A stretch of DNA of 64,000 nucleotides from NCBI GenBank assembly GCA_014084085.1, contig NPFB01000100.1, positions 1-64,000 of the forward strand, in the 5' to 3' direction. The DNA is from Hondaea fermentalgiana. Lineage: Eukaryota > Sar > Bigyra > Thraustochytrida > Thraustochytriidae. The translations under genes and the position numbers were made by a program. Shown here piece by piece: positions 1-8,892 of this stretch. Position 1 is the stretch's first letter; each line of letters starts with the position of its first letter. Under the pieces are notes generated by a model, which did not search any database, was not told the DNA's origin, and saw only the letters and a list, made by a program, of their open reading frames with translations.

Positions 1-338
1 TCGAGGCAGGCTCGGACGGACGCCGGAGGCGGCGTGAGCGACGCCGCGACGCTACATCGGCCTGTCGAAAAGCGGGGCCGCGCTCCGGCCGCAGCTTGCC
101 GTTGTCGCCGGCGCTGCACGCGCGCGCACGCGCGAGGAGAGCGACAAGGAGAGGCTGGATCGGAGGAGGACCGCGCGCGTCTGCGCTACGACTGCAGCGT
201 GTTTCGATCGCTCGGACGGAGAGAGAGAGAGAGCGAGCTAGCTGCACACGTGAGTAGGTGCAACGGCAAGGTCTTCGAAGCCGCCGGGCCGCAGAAACGA
301 AGGCCCCTTCGCGCTACCGCTCGAAGCGAGATAGCAGC
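1..338. other. 5' flank of the Myb-CXC gene
   Basis: GC-rich sequence with short alternating CG/CA runs near 110-135 and a GA run near 221-233. No convincing coding frame: the one open frame here is arginine-rich and of GC-driven composition. It probably holds the promoter and 5' UTR of the gene that starts at 339. No TATA-like element is obvious. Confidence 0.4.
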
Positions 339-3300
339 ATGACGTCCGAGGATGAGTGGGTCGACCGCAGAGACCGCCAGAATAGTCTTAGTCTCTCGCA
401 GCTGAGCGAAGTAGCGTCGCAGACGCCACCTCTTGTCACGAGCAGCTCGTCAGTGAGACTTAAGAACGATGGCCTCTCCCCCTTTCTCACCACAGCAGCA
501 GCTTTTGCAGCAAGTTCGCCGTACTACGACTCTGGCACGCCTGCGTCGCCCCTTTCGGCGATTCGGCACGGGTTCCCGCGGTCAAGCTCGAATCTCCGGC
601 GCAACCTCGCCGACTCAAACGCCCTTCGCTACGGAATGGATGACCAACCCGAGACTCGCGAGTCCTCGCACGGTGAGGGTGAAGATGACGAAGAGTTTAC
701 CCGCAGCGTGGAGAACGGGGGCCACGAGCAGAGCAGGAGCGGAGGTCGTCGTTCCAGCGGACGTCAGCGCCGTGGCACGGGCGAGGATGCCGACGACGGC
801 GATGCTGACGGCGAGACACCAGGAGGAAGTCGACAGTGGAAAAAAGCTAAGATCCAGCGCGGGTCCGCCTCCTCTGGTAACAACCGCAGCTCGTCGAACC
901 GCGTCAAGGGCGCCAGGTCGTCGCGTAAGTCTGCGGGCACTCGCGGTGGCAGCTACGACCGGGCATCAAACGGAAATGGAGGAGCCAATGGCGCCGCCCC
1001 CGCAGGCTCGCGGTCAGCGCCCCCCAAAACGAAGGCCCTCAAAGCTGTGGTTACGGGTCTCACGGAGACGGGCAAGATCCGCTCTCAACACCGTGGCGCA
1101 TGGACCGCGGAAGAGGACGAGGAACTCATCAAACTCGTGAAACGTAGCGGGGCGTGCGGCTGGACGCAAATCGCCCTCGATCTAGGAACGGGCCGCAATG
1201 GCCGCCAGTGTCGCGAGCGCTGGTCAAATCAGATTAACCCCGACCTTGTGCGCGCCAAATGGTGTGACGATGAGGACGAGGTGATTCTGCGGGCGCACGC
1301 CGAAATCGGTAACCGATGGGCTACAATCGCCAAGCTGCTCCCTGGTCGCACCGACAATATGGTCAAGAACCGATTCAATGGATCCTTGCTGCCCAAGCAG
1401 CTGCGCAAGGCGCGCGAGCGCGGCGAGGACGTGGATAGCATCACCAAGGGCAAGACCGCGAGTGGGGCGCGTGACAAGCGCAAGGCCACCGAGTTCTCCG
1501 CAGAAACCCTTGCTCTGGCAGAGCGACTCAAGCTCAAGGCACCTACCCGCGATGCCCCCGCATCGAAACCCTCGACGCGCGGCAAAGTCGTCAATCGGAA
1601 CCGCCGTCCGGGCTCGCCAGACACCGAGCCTACCGCAGATCTTCACAGCAGCGACAGAAACAGCGACGACGAGGAAGGCAGTACTGGGCCCGGCGCGCCG
1701 GCGCGGGGAGGCACCGGTGCCTCACGCTCGGGACGAAAAGCTTCGCTCGCATCCTCTGGCGCTCAGCCCGAGACCTCAACAACGGCTTCCACGACATCAT
1801 CGCAATCAACAGGCTCGGCGACGTCGTCATCTGCAAGGTCTGCTGGTAAAGGAACCTCGCGGCCATTGTCAGCGACGACGACGACACAGGTGCCCTTGAG
1901 CGGAAACAAGTCCGGTCGCGCCGCACCCAAGTCAGCTCGCTCTGCGCCGAAGCCCTCGCGGCCGACGACGAGTGGCAAACGTGGTGTCAAACGACGCGCA
2001 GGCAAACAACGGTCCGAGAGCAACAGCTCCGATGAGGTAAACGATGTCATGGCCAAGGCTGAGCGAACGACAAACGTCACGCAGCAGCTAATCGAGCAGG
2101 CGAAGCGACTCGGCGACACGCGTAACCTAGGAGGGACCACGCTCGGGTCTCCCGAACGCTTTATGGATTGGTTCCCCAAGGGAAGCCCAGCCAGCCTCAT
2201 GCTTGCAACACCGCAACCTGCGTACGCCTATGATGCCAACGGGGACATCGACGTGGGCGCCAGTAGTCGGGAGCTCTTCAAATCCGAGCGTCCGGCTGGC
2301 AGCGTGCTCGACTCAAACTTTGATCTTTCGGGCGCTGGTGCAGACGGCTACACTGCGTCCCCAATCCGCCACTTGTTTGGCATGTCGCCTCTGCCTCGAA
2401 ATCTTGACAGCCCCGCGGATCTTCGTCGAGGTGATGGGCTTTCTGGAAAACAGCGTGTGTTTGAAGGTATTTCAAGTGGATTTAGCGACATCCTCAATGG
2501 AGATAGCATCAAGAAGCGCCGCCTCAACCTTTTGCAGCAGAGCCCGGCCGCGGACGACCCGCTGAGCCGCATCACGCTGAACACGCCCCGCGGTGGCATG
2601 CATCGATTCATGGCCTCTACGCCCATGACAGTGTCTTCGGATTTTGGTGCCGATTCAATCCTTGGCGGGAGCGTCGTGAAACACAACGAGGTCATTATGC
2701 AGCAACTTGCAGCGCTCAGCACGGGGAAGCGTAATTTGGACGGGACCGAGATGCAGGGTTTGCGCGACCCGTCGAACGTTCGTCGATCTCTCGAAGACGA
2801 TGTATCCCCGTCTGCATCACCCGTGCCTAGCGGTCTTAATGGGCGCGCTGGGGCCTTGGCGAAGCTTCGCGAGTCTGCGTTGACGCGGCCGGAGCAGCAG
2901 CAGCAGCAATCTTCGTCCTCTAGTGCTTCCACTGTGACGTCGGGGGAAAACTGCAACGGGCAGGTAAACAAGGCAGAGGGTCATCGCTTTCTTAAGACGA
3001 CCAAGGCGGGCCCGGGTCTCGATGTTGCGGCGTCCTTTGTGGCAACCCCTGCGGACTCGGACGATGCCAAAAAAAAAAAGCTCGGGGGTCTTGATCCTGA
3101 CAGTGAGGCCGCTCGCGTAGCGGGCAACGCTCTGGGTCCAGAGGAGGACTTTGTCGACAATGGCAAGCGGCAAGGCGGCAGCAGCACGAGCAGCACGGGT
3201 GGGGGTCCGGCCACGGACGATGCCGAGGCTCCGGAATTGTGCTCGCGGTCTTCGAGCTCGAGCCCGGATCCGACTGCGATGCAGCAGTCTGTAGTGCGCA

Positions 3301-3860
3301 CCGGCAAGGACATTTGGGACATTTCCGATACGCCCTGCAAGTGCCGGCGGTCAAAGTGCCTCAAGCTATACTGCACGTGTTTTGCGAGCGAGATGCACTG
3401 CGGCTCAAACTGTCAATGCATGGAGTGCTGCAATCAAAAGGACAATGTCATGTGGCTCAAGGCAGCACAGTTGGCCGTGGAGAAGAAGCTTTCCTCGGAT
3501 CCCCCGCGTCAGTGTCGCTGCCGCAACTCGCAGTGTTTGAAAAAGTATTGCGACTGCTTTCGCGCAGGCGTAAAATGTGGTCCGATGTGCAAGTGCTGCG
3601 ACTGTCAAAACACCACGGCTCCTGCCACGAATCAGGCTCACGGCGTGCGGGATCGCGTCGACACGTCATCGCTCGAGTCGGCCTGCACAGAAGACTCGAA
3701 TAGCCGCGAGGCGCTCGAGATTTTCCGTCAGGATCAGGAAATGCAGCAGCGGCAGCAGGAGCAGGATCACCACCACCAGCAGCAGCAGGAAAAGGGGGCA
3801 CCCCAAAAGATGGACGGGGGCGATCGGGTGGCTGAGGACCGATCCGTGGCGGCCATGTAA
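339..3860 (+). CDS. R2R3 Myb + double CXC (LIN54/TSO1-type) DNA-binding fusion protein
   Basis: 1173-aa predicted nuclear transcription regulator. Residues about 252-355 form two Myb repeats. R2 has three Trp (GAWTAEEDEEL, CGWTQIA, RERWSNQ). R3 has KWCDDEDEVIL and NRWATIAKLLPGRTDN, with Phe at the third aromatic position (KNRFNG). Residues about 1000-1095 form two cysteine-rich CXC motifs (CKCRRSKCLKLYCTCF and CRCRNSQCLKKYCDCF) with the KLYC/KKYC tyrosines that contact DNA in LIN54. The usual long linker with an RNPxAFxPK signature is replaced by a short unrelated one. The middle is disordered, Ser-rich, and holds many SP/TP sites typical of CDK targets. In animals and plants Myb and CXC proteins are separate subunits of MuvB/DREAM-type cell-cycle complexes. 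I start at ATG 339; the open frame extends upstream only through a GTG. An 11-A run lies at 3069-3079. The domain calls are firm; the cell-cycle role is inferred. Confidence 0.93.
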   Translation: MTSEDEWVDRRDRQNSLSLSQLSEVASQTPPLVTSSSSVRLKNDGLSPFLTTAAAFAASSPYYDSGTPASPLSAIRHGFPRSSSNLRRNLADSNALRYGMDDQPETRESSHGEGEDDEEFTRSVENGGHEQSRSGGRRSSGRQRRGTGEDADDGDADGETPGGSRQWKKAKIQRGSASSGNNRSSSNRVKGARSSRKSAGTRGGSYDRASNGNGGANGAAPAGSRSAPPKTKALKAVVTGLTETGKIRSQHRGAWTAEEDEELIKLVKRSGACGWTQIALDLGTGRNGRQCRERWSNQINPDLVRAKWCDDEDEVILRAHAEIGNRWATIAKLLPGRTDNMVKNRFNGSLLPKQLRKARERGEDVDSITKGKTASGARDKRKATEFSAETLALAERLKLKAPTRDAPASKPSTRGKVVNRNRRPGSPDTEPTADLHSSDRNSDDEEGSTGPGAPARGGTGASRSGRKASLASSGAQPETSTTASTTSSQSTGSATSSSARSAGKGTSRPLSATTTTQVPLSGNKSGRAAPKSARSAPKPSRPTTSGKRGVKRRAGKQRSESNSSDEVNDVMAKAERTTNVTQQLIEQAKRLGDTRNLGGTTLGSPERFMDWFPKGSPASLMLATPQPAYAYDANGDIDVGASSRELFKSERPAGSVLDSNFDLSGAGADGYTASPIRHLFGMSPLPRNLDSPADLRRGDGLSGKQRVFEGISSGFSDILNGDSIKKRRLNLLQQSPAADDPLSRITLNTPRGGMHRFMASTPMTVSSDFGADSILGGSVVKHNEVIMQQLAALSTGKRNLDGTEMQGLRDPSNVRRSLEDDVSPSASPVPSGLNGRAGALAKLRESALTRPEQQQQQSSSSSASTVTSGENCNGQVNKAEGHRFLKTTKAGPGLDVAASFVATPADSDDAKKKKLGGLDPDSEAARVAGNALGPEEDFVDNGKRQGGSSTSSTGGGPATDDAEAPELCSRSSSSSPDPTAMQQSVVRTGKDIWDISDTPCKCRRSKCLKLYCTCFASEMHCGSNCQCMECCNQKDNVMWLKAAQLAVEKKLSSDPPRQCRCRNSQCLKKYCDCFRAGVKCGPMCKCCDCQNTTAPATNQAHGVRDRVDTSSLESACTEDSNSREALEIFRQDQEMQQRQQEQDHHHQQQQEKGAPQKMDGGDRVAEDRSVAAM

Positions 3861-4657
3861 GGAATAGCACCGGCCGGCCGGCCCGCCGGCTCGCCGGCCA
3901 GCCATCCAGCCATCCAGATTGGGCTGCGAGAAATACGCACGCCTGATCGATCGATCTATCATGAAAACCACCAAGATGACGCAACCACTCTGCACCTGAG
4001 TGAACCAGCGTGGACGTGCGCAGACTCTTTTCGTCTTGAAGGACGAAATACCTGACCGGGACAGGATATATATTCTTACATATAAAGACTTGTCCCGTTC
4101 CTACCTACGGCAATTGACTGACTGACTGACCTCAACCGAAAGGGAGCAATTTCCTCTTCTCCACCCATTGCGCATCCGATATGTGCCGATGACAACGAAA
4201 CGTTAGCTGCAGCAGCAATAACGTCATCCTCAGAGGAATTTATCGTATCGCATCACATCACATCACATCACATTTCAAAATATCACATTGCATCAATAAT
4301 TTTTCCCATCGTTGACTGCGTCGTTTCTTCCTTCCATTCAACCATCGCTGCTTCGATACTGCGCATAAAACGCTAGTTTACATCTTGTGGCAGTTGGAAT
4401 GCATTGCAAGAAGCGCATTCGTTGCTCGCGAACCGCACTCGCTTCGTCTTCGAAATCCTATATGACACCTTTCGTTGACCAGCTCGGAGAATGCAGAAAG
4501 AGACTGGCGACGCTTCTCATTTCGCCGCGGAAAAAGAAACATCAAAAAGAAGAAAGAAAAAAAAAAGGAAAAAAAAAAAGAGGATGTACACAGAGATCTA
4601 CGGACAACAGACTAAAAGCTAACACGCACAGGAGAGACAAGACGATTGACGCATTCT
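3861..4657. other. convergent intergenic region
   Basis: About 800 bp between two converging genes. It is more AT-rich than its surroundings. It contains a short CATCA pentamer array (4251-4273), a palindromic ATCGATCGATC stretch near 3946 and A-rich runs near 4550-4580. No gene is supported; it is probably two 3' UTRs plus spacer. Confidence 0.5.
4251..4273. repeat. CATCA pentamer microsatellite
   Basis: About four and a half head-to-tail copies of CATCA in the spacer downstream of the Myb-CXC gene. Confidence 0.85.
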
Positions 4658-5461
4658 TCACCAAGTCTGCCATGGAGCAGGCTCTTGAACGTTAATAAGA
4701 AGAAATTGCTTGCCAGTTTGACGCGTCTGCTTGGCGTAAAAGAAGGCCTTGGGTCCTTTGGCGCCGACCTCTGGTCCTTGCTCTGCCGTACATTTCAGCA
4801 CCTGGGCTCTTACCTCGGCAAAGCCCGGCATATCCGGGTGAAGAAAGGTCTGCTTGCGACGGTCCTTATCATACAAGAGCATGGGCGAGTCTTCTGGTGC
4901 GCCAATGGCAACCTGGACCTTGCAAATCATTGCCCCAGGAACAGCGGCTGTGGCACTCGGGTCGTCCCGCTTGGCCACATCGCGTCTCATCTTGATGACA
5001 GCTTGGTGCATCTTGGTGCCGGAGCGGTCGCCTGGGACGCCCAGTTCCACGGGAAGCCAGCGTCCCCCTTCCGGCTCAGTTCCTTGATTCTCGTTCTGTG
5101 CCTGGGCCTCCGGGGGCAATTTAGCATGCACGTGCGGCTTTGACGCGTCGCCGACAGTGTACATCTGGATGACACCAGCCTTGCGATTATCCTCTTCGAG
5201 CTGGCTGCTGAGCAAGCCGTGCTTTTTCATGATTTTGCGTAGTTTTTGCTGGTTGAGTTTTTCGTAGACGCCGCCAAGAGCTTGGATTTCTCTATGAATT
5301 CGCGCGGTTCCATACTCGGGATGCTGGAACTTGAGACCCTTGATGTGCACCAAGAGCTCCTCCATGTCGAGGCCACCTTCTGAGCTCGCCGCGGTGTCCT
5401 CCTTGGTGCTCTCTGTCGCCGCGGGCTTTGTATCTTCCTGACCACTTCTAGCCTCCGCCAT
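4658..5461 (-). CDS. hypothetical protein with HTH_21/integrase-like helix-turn-helix segment
   Basis: 267 aa from an ATG at 5461; no full-length family recognised. Residues about 33-85 run FQHPEYGTARIHREIQ then LNQQKLRKIMKKHGLL. That spacing resembles the HTH_21 domain of IS3-type transposases (hpxYGxRRI...vnxkrvxRLmkexgL). A comparable 'HPxxGxkri...skrvrk' pattern also occurs in eukaryotic proteins of unknown role. After this comes a low-complexity acidic/Gln stretch and a mixed alpha/beta-looking C-terminal half (about 110-267) ending in WQTW, with no membrane segment. No catalytic integrase DDE motif is visible, so this is not an active transposase. The first 30 residues are disordered and acidic. 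It points toward the Myb-CXC gene and diverges from RPS19. It looks real because codon use is even and the internal pattern is conserved. Function unknown. Confidence 0.75.
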   Translation of the reverse strand: MAEARSGQEDTKPAATESTKEDTAASSEGGLDMEELLVHIKGLKFQHPEYGTARIHREIQALGGVYEKLNQQKLRKIMKKHGLLSSQLEEDNRKAGVIQMYTVGDASKPHVHAKLPPEAQAQNENQGTEPEGGRWLPVELGVPGDRSGTKMHQAVIKMRRDVAKRDDPSATAAVPGAMICKVQVAIGAPEDSPMLLYDKDRRKQTFLHPDMPGFAEVRAQVLKCTAEQGPEVGAKGPKAFFYAKQTRQTGKQFLLINVQEPAPWQTW

Positions 5462-6227
5462 CTTTCTTTTCTCCGCTCTTCTCCCTCAGTCAGCAGAGTA
5501 GGATGGACTTGGGCCGTGTGCGGGCCGTCGAAGCGCTCAAGCCCGAGCTCTGCTGTGTTCTGCTCGGCTCCCTCCGGCCGGCGCCGCTTCGCTGATCTAG
5601 CGCGTGTGTTCGCCGTTTGGACCGGGATCCCCTGCTTCTATTTTGCTTGCTTGCCTGCCTGCCTGCTTGCTTGCTTTCACTTGCTTTTCATTGCTTTTGC
5701 CGCCTTTTGCATGTCTATAGTAGCTTTCACTTTGCCCTGCCTTGGTTGCTTGCTTTCTTGCTTTCCCTGGCCTAGTTTAGTTCGCTTTGCTTTGCTCGCT
5801 TCGCGCTCACAAGAGCTCCCTCCTTCCAGCGTCTGCGTCCTGCTTTCACGCAAACCCAAGCCAGGCTCGGCGCCCGCCCCCGCAACCGCAGTCACCACGT
5901 CATCACCACCAACCACCCCATCCCTCCCCCCTTCGCACACCCCTGCGCACACCCCGTCCCCGCGCACCCCTCCCCGCCGCCAGCTGAAGTGGCCCAGAAA
6001 GCGCGCGGCCGCGGCGCCGCGCGCAACCCTACCCTAGTTTAGCGGCCCAAGGCGGGTGGCGCCTCGGGCGCGCAAGGAGCGCTCGCACTCTGTATGTCTG
6101 TATGTATGTATGTATGTCTGTATGTACGTATCTATGGATGTATGTAGGCGCGGAACAAGGGGGAGAGAGAGGGCGCGGAAGGCGGGCGGCAGCAGAACAG
6201 CTCCCCGCCAGCCCCAGTCGAGTGCAG
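5462..6227. promoter_or_regulatory. divergent promoter region and RPS19 5' UTR
   Basis: Pyrimidine-rich stretches on the + strand (5640-5780, with repeated CTTGCTTGCCTG-like units), then C-rich tracts (5860-5990) and a TGTA/TGTC microsatellite. CT-rich tracts are usual near ribosomal-protein gene start sites, so the RPS19 transcription start probably lies here. No protein gene is supported. Confidence 0.45.
6091..6149. repeat. TATG/TGTA tetranucleotide microsatellite
   Basis: Imperfect run of TGTATGTATGTCTG-type units, about 58 bp, in the presumed 5' leader of RPS19. Confidence 0.8.
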
Positions 6228-6727
6228 GTACGTGGCGGAGCGCGGCGAGCGCGGCGGAGACGCGCGCGCGGGCGCGGGCAGGAGGAGGACGGCGCAGGCC
6301 GCGAGCAAGAGCGCGAGCGCGAGCGAGAGCGAGAGCGGCGGCGGGTTTTTCCTGCAGCGAGGATGGAGGGAGGGATGGCGAGGATGATGGCCAGCGGCGA
6401 GCGCAGCCAGCCAGTCAGCCGAGCGGCGAGAGACGGCTTGCGAGCGGGCAAGCGCGCGGGAGGAGGAGGGGCAGCGGCAGCGGAGAAGGCGAAGGGGAAG
6501 GCGGAGAGGATCGCGCGCGCGTGCGGAAAATGCGCGGGGAGGAGATCCGGGTCTTGTTGCTTTTTCAGACAAGAAAAGAAGCAAGGGGAGACCTTTGCTT
6601 TGCTTCGCTCTTGCTCTTGCTTGTGAAGTCCTCGAAAATGGATCGCGGGAAGGAGGAAAGGATTGCTGTGAAAGACAAAAACGCGATGGACGAAAGAGAC
6701 TAACAGCGAGATGTTTGTTACGCACAG
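6228..6727 (+). other. probable 5'-UTR intron of RPS19
   Basis: A strong splice donor (CAG then GTACGT at 6228) pairs with an acceptor ending CGCACAG at 6727. A branch-point-like GACTAAC sits at about 6699-6705, roughly 20-25 nt before the acceptor. The start ATG follows 17 nt later at 6745. A leader intron just before the start codon is common in ribosomal-protein genes of intron-poor eukaryotes. It is GC-rich with many GCGAGA/GCGAGC repeats. It could host a snoRNA, but I see no C/D or H/ACA boxes I can defend. Inferred from splice motifs only. Confidence 0.6.
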
Positions 6728-6744
6728 TAGCTCTTGTGGAAACC

Positions 6745-7197
6745 ATGACGGAGCCCTCCGGTACCACCGTGAAGGATGTGCCTGCCCAGGCCTTTATTGA
6801 GAAGTATGCCCAGCACCTGAAGCGCCAGGGCAAGATGGAGATCCCCAAGTGGGTCGACGTCGTCAAGACCGGCACCCAGAAGGAGCTCGCTCCCTACAGC
6901 CCGGACTGGTACTACATCCGCGCGGCCTCTATCGCCCGCCGGATCTACATGCGCCCCCACGCCGGTGTCGGTGCTCTCTGCAAATGGTACGGTAGCCGCG
7001 AGCGCCGCGGTGTCAAGACCGAGCACTACCACAAGGCTGCCAGCGGCCTCATCCGCCACATCCTTATCCAGCTGGAGCTCATCAAGGTGCTCGAGAAGGA
7101 CGGCAAGGGCCGCATCATCTCCCGCATTGGCCAGCAGGATCTTGATCGCATTGCCGGCCAGTTGAAAGAAGAGGAGGTCGAGGAGGACGAGGATGAG

Positions 7198-7232
<35 letters not shown>

Positions 7233-7281
7233 GTCGGAGGAGGAGTCGGAGGAGGAGTCCTCTGATGAGGACAGCGACTAA
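6745..7281 (+). CDS. RPS19: 40S ribosomal protein eS19 with acidic C-terminal extension
   Basis: 178 aa against about 145 in typical eS19. Residues 1-143 match eS19 closely: VKDVPAQAFIEKYAQHLKRQGK, VPxW-like WVDVVKTG, LAPYSPDWYYIRAASIARR-type core, RPHAGVGAL, the basic YGSRERRGVKTEHYHKAASG and the end IGQQDLDRIAGQL. The protein is a 40S head component needed for 18S rRNA maturation. Residues about 144-178 form a nearly pure Asp/Glu tail with SEEE/SDED casein-kinase-2-like sites. It is encoded by GAC/GAT/GAG repeats and is not part of the usual family. The start ATG follows the leader acceptor site; the frame upstream is a run-through of the presumed intron. The tail is in frame and ends at a clean TAA. 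Confidence 0.97.
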
Positions 7282-7790
7282 TTTCCTGATTTGCATTCAA
7301 TAACAACTGAGCCAATCGGTTTGTGTCGCCCATTTTTTGCTTGTCTTTTTTCCTCTAGTGTCTCTTAGTTATGGTGTGCAGGTGCTTGATCCAATTGTGC
7401 TTGATCCAATTGCTCCTGCTCTGCCGCTTGATCTTGGCCAATTTCGTGCTTGTTCCTCCTCCTTTGCCTTTGCCTTTGCTTTCTCTAGACGCAACTTACC
7501 TAATTGTTATCGTGTAGGTAGGCCTAGTAGGAGTAGCAGTAGTAGCAAGGCGGTGAGTGAGATGGCCGGTGTCACGGTGACACAGCCTAACGCGCGGACG
7601 AACCTTGCTGAAGCAGACGCGGAATCGCCAGCGCTTCCGCACGCGCACGCGCATGCGCACGCGCACGCGCGCTGCCCGCTCACGTGCTTGCCCGCCTGCC
7701 GCGAGCCACGAGCCGCTCTTCACTTACTCGCGTAAGTAAGCGCCCAGCGAGGGAAAGCAACACAAAAAGGTCGGGGTGCCGGACTCCACC
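7282..7790. promoter_or_regulatory. RPS19 3' region and promoter of the Dsc3-like gene
   Basis: Contains a direct repeat of CTTGATCCAATTG (two copies at about 7384 and 7398), pyrimidine-rich CCTTTG units (7460-7485), a 34-bp alternating purine-pyrimidine tract (7639-7672) and a near-palindrome CTTACTCGCGTAAGTAAG (about 7723-7740). No gene. Confidence 0.45.
7639..7672. repeat. alternating purine-pyrimidine (Z-DNA-prone) tract
   Basis: 34 bp of strictly alternating G/A and C/T, mainly ACGCGC units, about 120 bp upstream of the Dsc3-like start codon. Such tracts can adopt left-handed DNA under negative supercoiling. Confidence 0.7.
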
Positions 7791-8705
7791 ATGGCGGTCG
7801 ACGACGACGACACCGGCACCGCTGAGGCTCGGGCGGCTGCCGCGGCGGCGGCACCAGCGATCACGACCAAGATCGTGGTCAAGACACTCGACAAGACGCT
7901 CGATGTACAGGTGTCTCCGACCACCACGGTCGCAGACTTGCGTCGAGTGCTTGTGCGCGGGGAATTGCGTGAAGCCGCTCGCGATCGCCGCGTACGCTTC
8001 ATCCGGCTCGGCTTTGTCATGGAGGACGATACCGTACTAGCCACAAGCGTACCGCAGGAAGGCGTCGTGCACTGTGTGATTTCAGAAAATACCGGTCTCG
8101 AAGGCCAGGGAAATAATCCTGAAGGCCAAACTGTGCCTCTCGACATGGAGGCTCTCTTTGACGAAGATCGTCGCATCGCGGAGATCCTCGAGCGCGGAGG
8201 TGCTATCGACATCGACGACGCAGGTAATGTAAATACAACAGAATTTCGTCACGGTTTCCTAGGCGGCGCCCTCGCGGGAAGTCTGCCGGACACTCTCCGT
8301 CAGGATCGCCGTCGCCGCTCTCGCCGACGCCGTGCAGCAACACAGGACCAGCAGTCCGAGCAAGAGGGGGGCTGGGTGTCCGGTTTTCTCGTCGCCTTCT
8401 CCTTTGGCTTCATTTTTGGCTTTTTTACGCTACTCTTCGTCAACAGGCTTAACCGGAGCCAATATGTTGGCCTCATGCTCGGCATTACGCTTAATTTTAT
8501 TGTTTCGGCCGCGGGCCAGACACCTACAGAGGGTCAACAAGGCTCCCAACGTGGGTCTTTACGGGGAAGTATCAGGGAAATAACAGTGCTCGATCGTTTT
8601 GGTCAAGAACACGTCTTCAACAGTGAGCTCGAGGAGATTTCCGGGCCCGCCGTCAACGTCGCAGCTGGTCAAGACCTCGAGGCACTCGACGATCCAACGA
8701 AATGA
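7791..8705 (+). CDS. Dsc3/TMUB-like ubiquitin-fold transmembrane protein
   Basis: 304 aa from an ATG in a CACCATGG context at 7791; an upstream GTG is not needed. After an acidic/Ala-rich start, residues about 26-88 form a ubiquitin-like fold (TKIVVKTLDKTLDVQV, then TTVADLRRVL, FIRLGFVMEDDTVL). An Arg-rich cluster at about 175-190 precedes two hydrophobic helices: GFLVAFSFGFIFGFFTLLF and, after NRSQY, VGLMLGITLNFIVSA. Ubiquitin-like domain followed by paired C-terminal membrane helices matches the DUF2407/DUF2407_C layout of fungal Dsc3, part of the Golgi/endosomal Dsc E3 ubiquitin ligase, and is close to animal TMUB1/2 of the ERAD system. It likely recruits partners through the ubiquitin fold at the ER or Golgi membrane. 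The polar C-terminal tail is unassigned. Confidence 0.8.
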   Translation: MAVDDDDTGTAEARAAAAAAAPAITTKIVVKTLDKTLDVQVSPTTTVADLRRVLVRGELREAARDRRVRFIRLGFVMEDDTVLATSVPQEGVVHCVISENTGLEGQGNNPEGQTVPLDMEALFDEDRRIAEILERGGAIDIDDAGNVNTTEFRHGFLGGALAGSLPDTLRQDRRRRSRRRRAATQDQQSEQEGGWVSGFLVAFSFGFIFGFFTLLFVNRLNRSQYVGLMLGITLNFIVSAAGQTPTEGQQGSQRGSLRGSIREITVLDRFGQEHVFNSELEEISGPAVNVAAGQDLEALDDPTK

Positions 8706-8892
8706 TGTGGTTCTGCACCCTGAAATATGAAACAAGGCGCTACTGTGTTGCGCGAAAGAAGAGGAAGATGAAAAAGAAAGAGAAGAAGAAAGAGTATCAA
8801 ACCCACATGGCCTGGCCTGGCCCGGCCGGCAACTCGAACAGGTTACGTACAGTTGTTTGCTTCTTTTTGTTCATTTTTTTTTCAAAGGAAGA

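Noticed and set aside
4646..5143. 165-codon + strand frame
   Set aside because: Antisense to the HTH-like gene, which has the better start and coding pattern.
4658..5461. active IS3-type transposase
   Set aside because: Only an HTH-like pattern; no DDE integrase core, no terminal inverted repeats, no target-site duplication seen.
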